This document shows, one piece after another, positions 21,485 to 21,865 of a stretch of 21,865 nt of DNA. The position numbers were made by a program, and so were the translations under genes. Below the pieces are notes generated by a model, which saw nothing but the letters and a program-made list of their open reading frames with translations, had not been told where the DNA came from and ran no database searches. Within the stretch, counting starts at the first letter, position 1. Every line of letters begins with the position of its first letter. The stretch lies in the IMG/VR virus record IMGVR_UViG_3300026097_000119, positions 1-21,865 of that record; one strand, written 5' to 3'. This DNA is from a virus.

Positions 21485-21496
21485 TTTAAATATAAG
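21485..21496 (-). promoter_or_regulatory. Promoter-like AT box for the MORN-like gene
   Basis: On the minus strand this reads CTTATATTTAAA, ending 16 bases before the ATG at 21468. It is a shortened copy of the recurring box with the TAnnTTTA core kept. Confidence 0.4.
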
Positions 21497-21528
21497 AAAA
21501 AAATCGATACATAACAACCTATAATCAA

Positions 21529-21667
21529 GAAAAATTTAAAATATTAAAAAAATAGAATTTAAAAGACTAGTACGCCCTTACAGGTCATACTATTGCACAT
21601 ACTACCACGCATACATGTCCAGCACATACATATGCACCAGTCAGCGCATCACGTCAATCCGGTGTAT
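21529..21667. other. Gene-free stretch with higher GC and CATAC repeats
   Basis: No open frame of credible length is seen on either strand. The first 35 bases are A-rich. From about 21565 the GC content is clearly above that of other gaps, and CATAC recurs at 21586, 21598, 21610 and 21625 (steps of 12, 12 and 15). No tRNA shape or strong terminator stem was recognised. It may hold an RNA gene, a control region or remnants of a coding sequence. Confidence 0.4.
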
Positions 21668-21865
21668 TTACATGTTGGGGTCACCCGGAGTATCAATGCC
21701 GGTTGCATCAAATTTAGTAGGGTGTAAAATTATTTTAGGCAATCGATCGACTAATTCACGGTAGGTTCTATTAACACGCACTGCCCCGACGTCGAATCGC
21801 ATATAGCTAGGTTTTGTTTGCATGTCATATATGGTGATGAGTCCGTTGCTGTCAATGCCAACGTT
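21668..21865 (-). CDS. Partial CDS, C-terminal 65 residues
   Basis: The frame is open from the window edge (AAC at 21863-21865) to TAA at 21668-21670. The encoded end reads NVGIDSNGLITIYDMQTKPS, then YMRFDVGAVRVNRTYRELVD and finishes DTPGDPNM. It is balanced in composition and looks like the tail of a globular protein. The family is not recognised. The N-terminal part is beyond the window, so size and function are unknown. Its GC-richer codon use differs from the genes to its left. Confidence 0.65.
   Translation of the reverse strand, partial: NVGIDSNGLITIYDMQTKPSYMRFDVGAVRVNRTYRELVDRLPKIILHPTKFDATGIDTPGDPNM

Noticed and set aside
21586-21629. CATAC repeats as a CRISPR array
   Set aside because: Units are only five bases, spacing is 12-15 bases, and there are no cas genes nearby.
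1-21865. tRNA genes, insertion sequences, integrase or attachment sites
   Set aside because: No cloverleaf with a T-arm motif, transposase, integrase or terminal inverted repeats was recognised while reading both strands. A tRNA scan would be needed to be certain.

Overview
The window is a segment of an AT-rich tailed-phage genome with a contractile, T4-like tail, most likely infecting a member of the Bacteroidetes/Flavobacteriia. Evidence for the phage type is a run of baseplate genes (gp6-like wedge, gp25-like wedge, gp5-like OB-fold hub/spike) followed upstream by a T4 gp55-type late sigma factor. Evidence for the host is inferred. It comprises flavobacterial-style signal peptides ending in ..FSQ/..ISQ, a DUF4494-type protein and an Hc1-type histone-like protein (both families typical of Bacteroidetes), and promoter-like boxes that resemble the Bacteroidetes -7 element (TAnnTTTG) rather than sigma-70 sites.

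Layout. Nearly everything is on the minus strand, so transcription runs from high to low coordinates. At 1-9409 lies the late/structural block: an HD-domain protein, a single-TM protein, the gp55-like sigma factor, a helical protein, the gp5-like hub, a hydrophobic tail protein, a coiled-coil protein, gp25-like, gp6-like, and then small and beta-rich appendage proteins. Gene junctions are tight, with many 1-base TAATG or 4-base ATGA overlaps. At 9437-11814 are a zinc-ribbon microprotein, a multi-TM/coiled-coil membrane protein, a 59-aa protein and a UvdE-type UV-damage endonuclease. At 11815-15135 lies an accessory (moron-like) island. It has the only two plus-strand genes of the window, two secreted proteins (one a CAP/SCP domain protein), and three copies of a mosaic intergenic repeat. 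At 15136-21468 are small, mostly unrecognised minus-strand genes, including two SH3/KOW-like proteins, DUF4494, an acidic linker protein, Hc1-like, Dps-like/DUF5856-like and MORN-like proteins. At 21529-21865 base composition rises in GC and the 3' end of another gene enters the window.

How it works together. An AT-rich box read as TATATTTATATWAAA, in the direction of transcription, lies 10-45 bases before many start codons on both strands. It flips orientation in front of the two plus-strand genes. It is the best candidate for the phage late promoter, and the gp55-like sigma factor is a natural candidate reader. Three Rho-independent-type hairpins separate transcription units.

The most unusual observation is in the accessory island. 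The CAP protein and an unrelated secreted protein share an almost identical stretch comprising the upstream region plus the DNA that encodes the signal peptide, followed by unrelated mature sequences. This looks like a reusable promoter-plus-export-signal cassette. A second arm of the same repeat drives two plus-strand genes whose N-termini resemble T4 capsid-targeting sequences.
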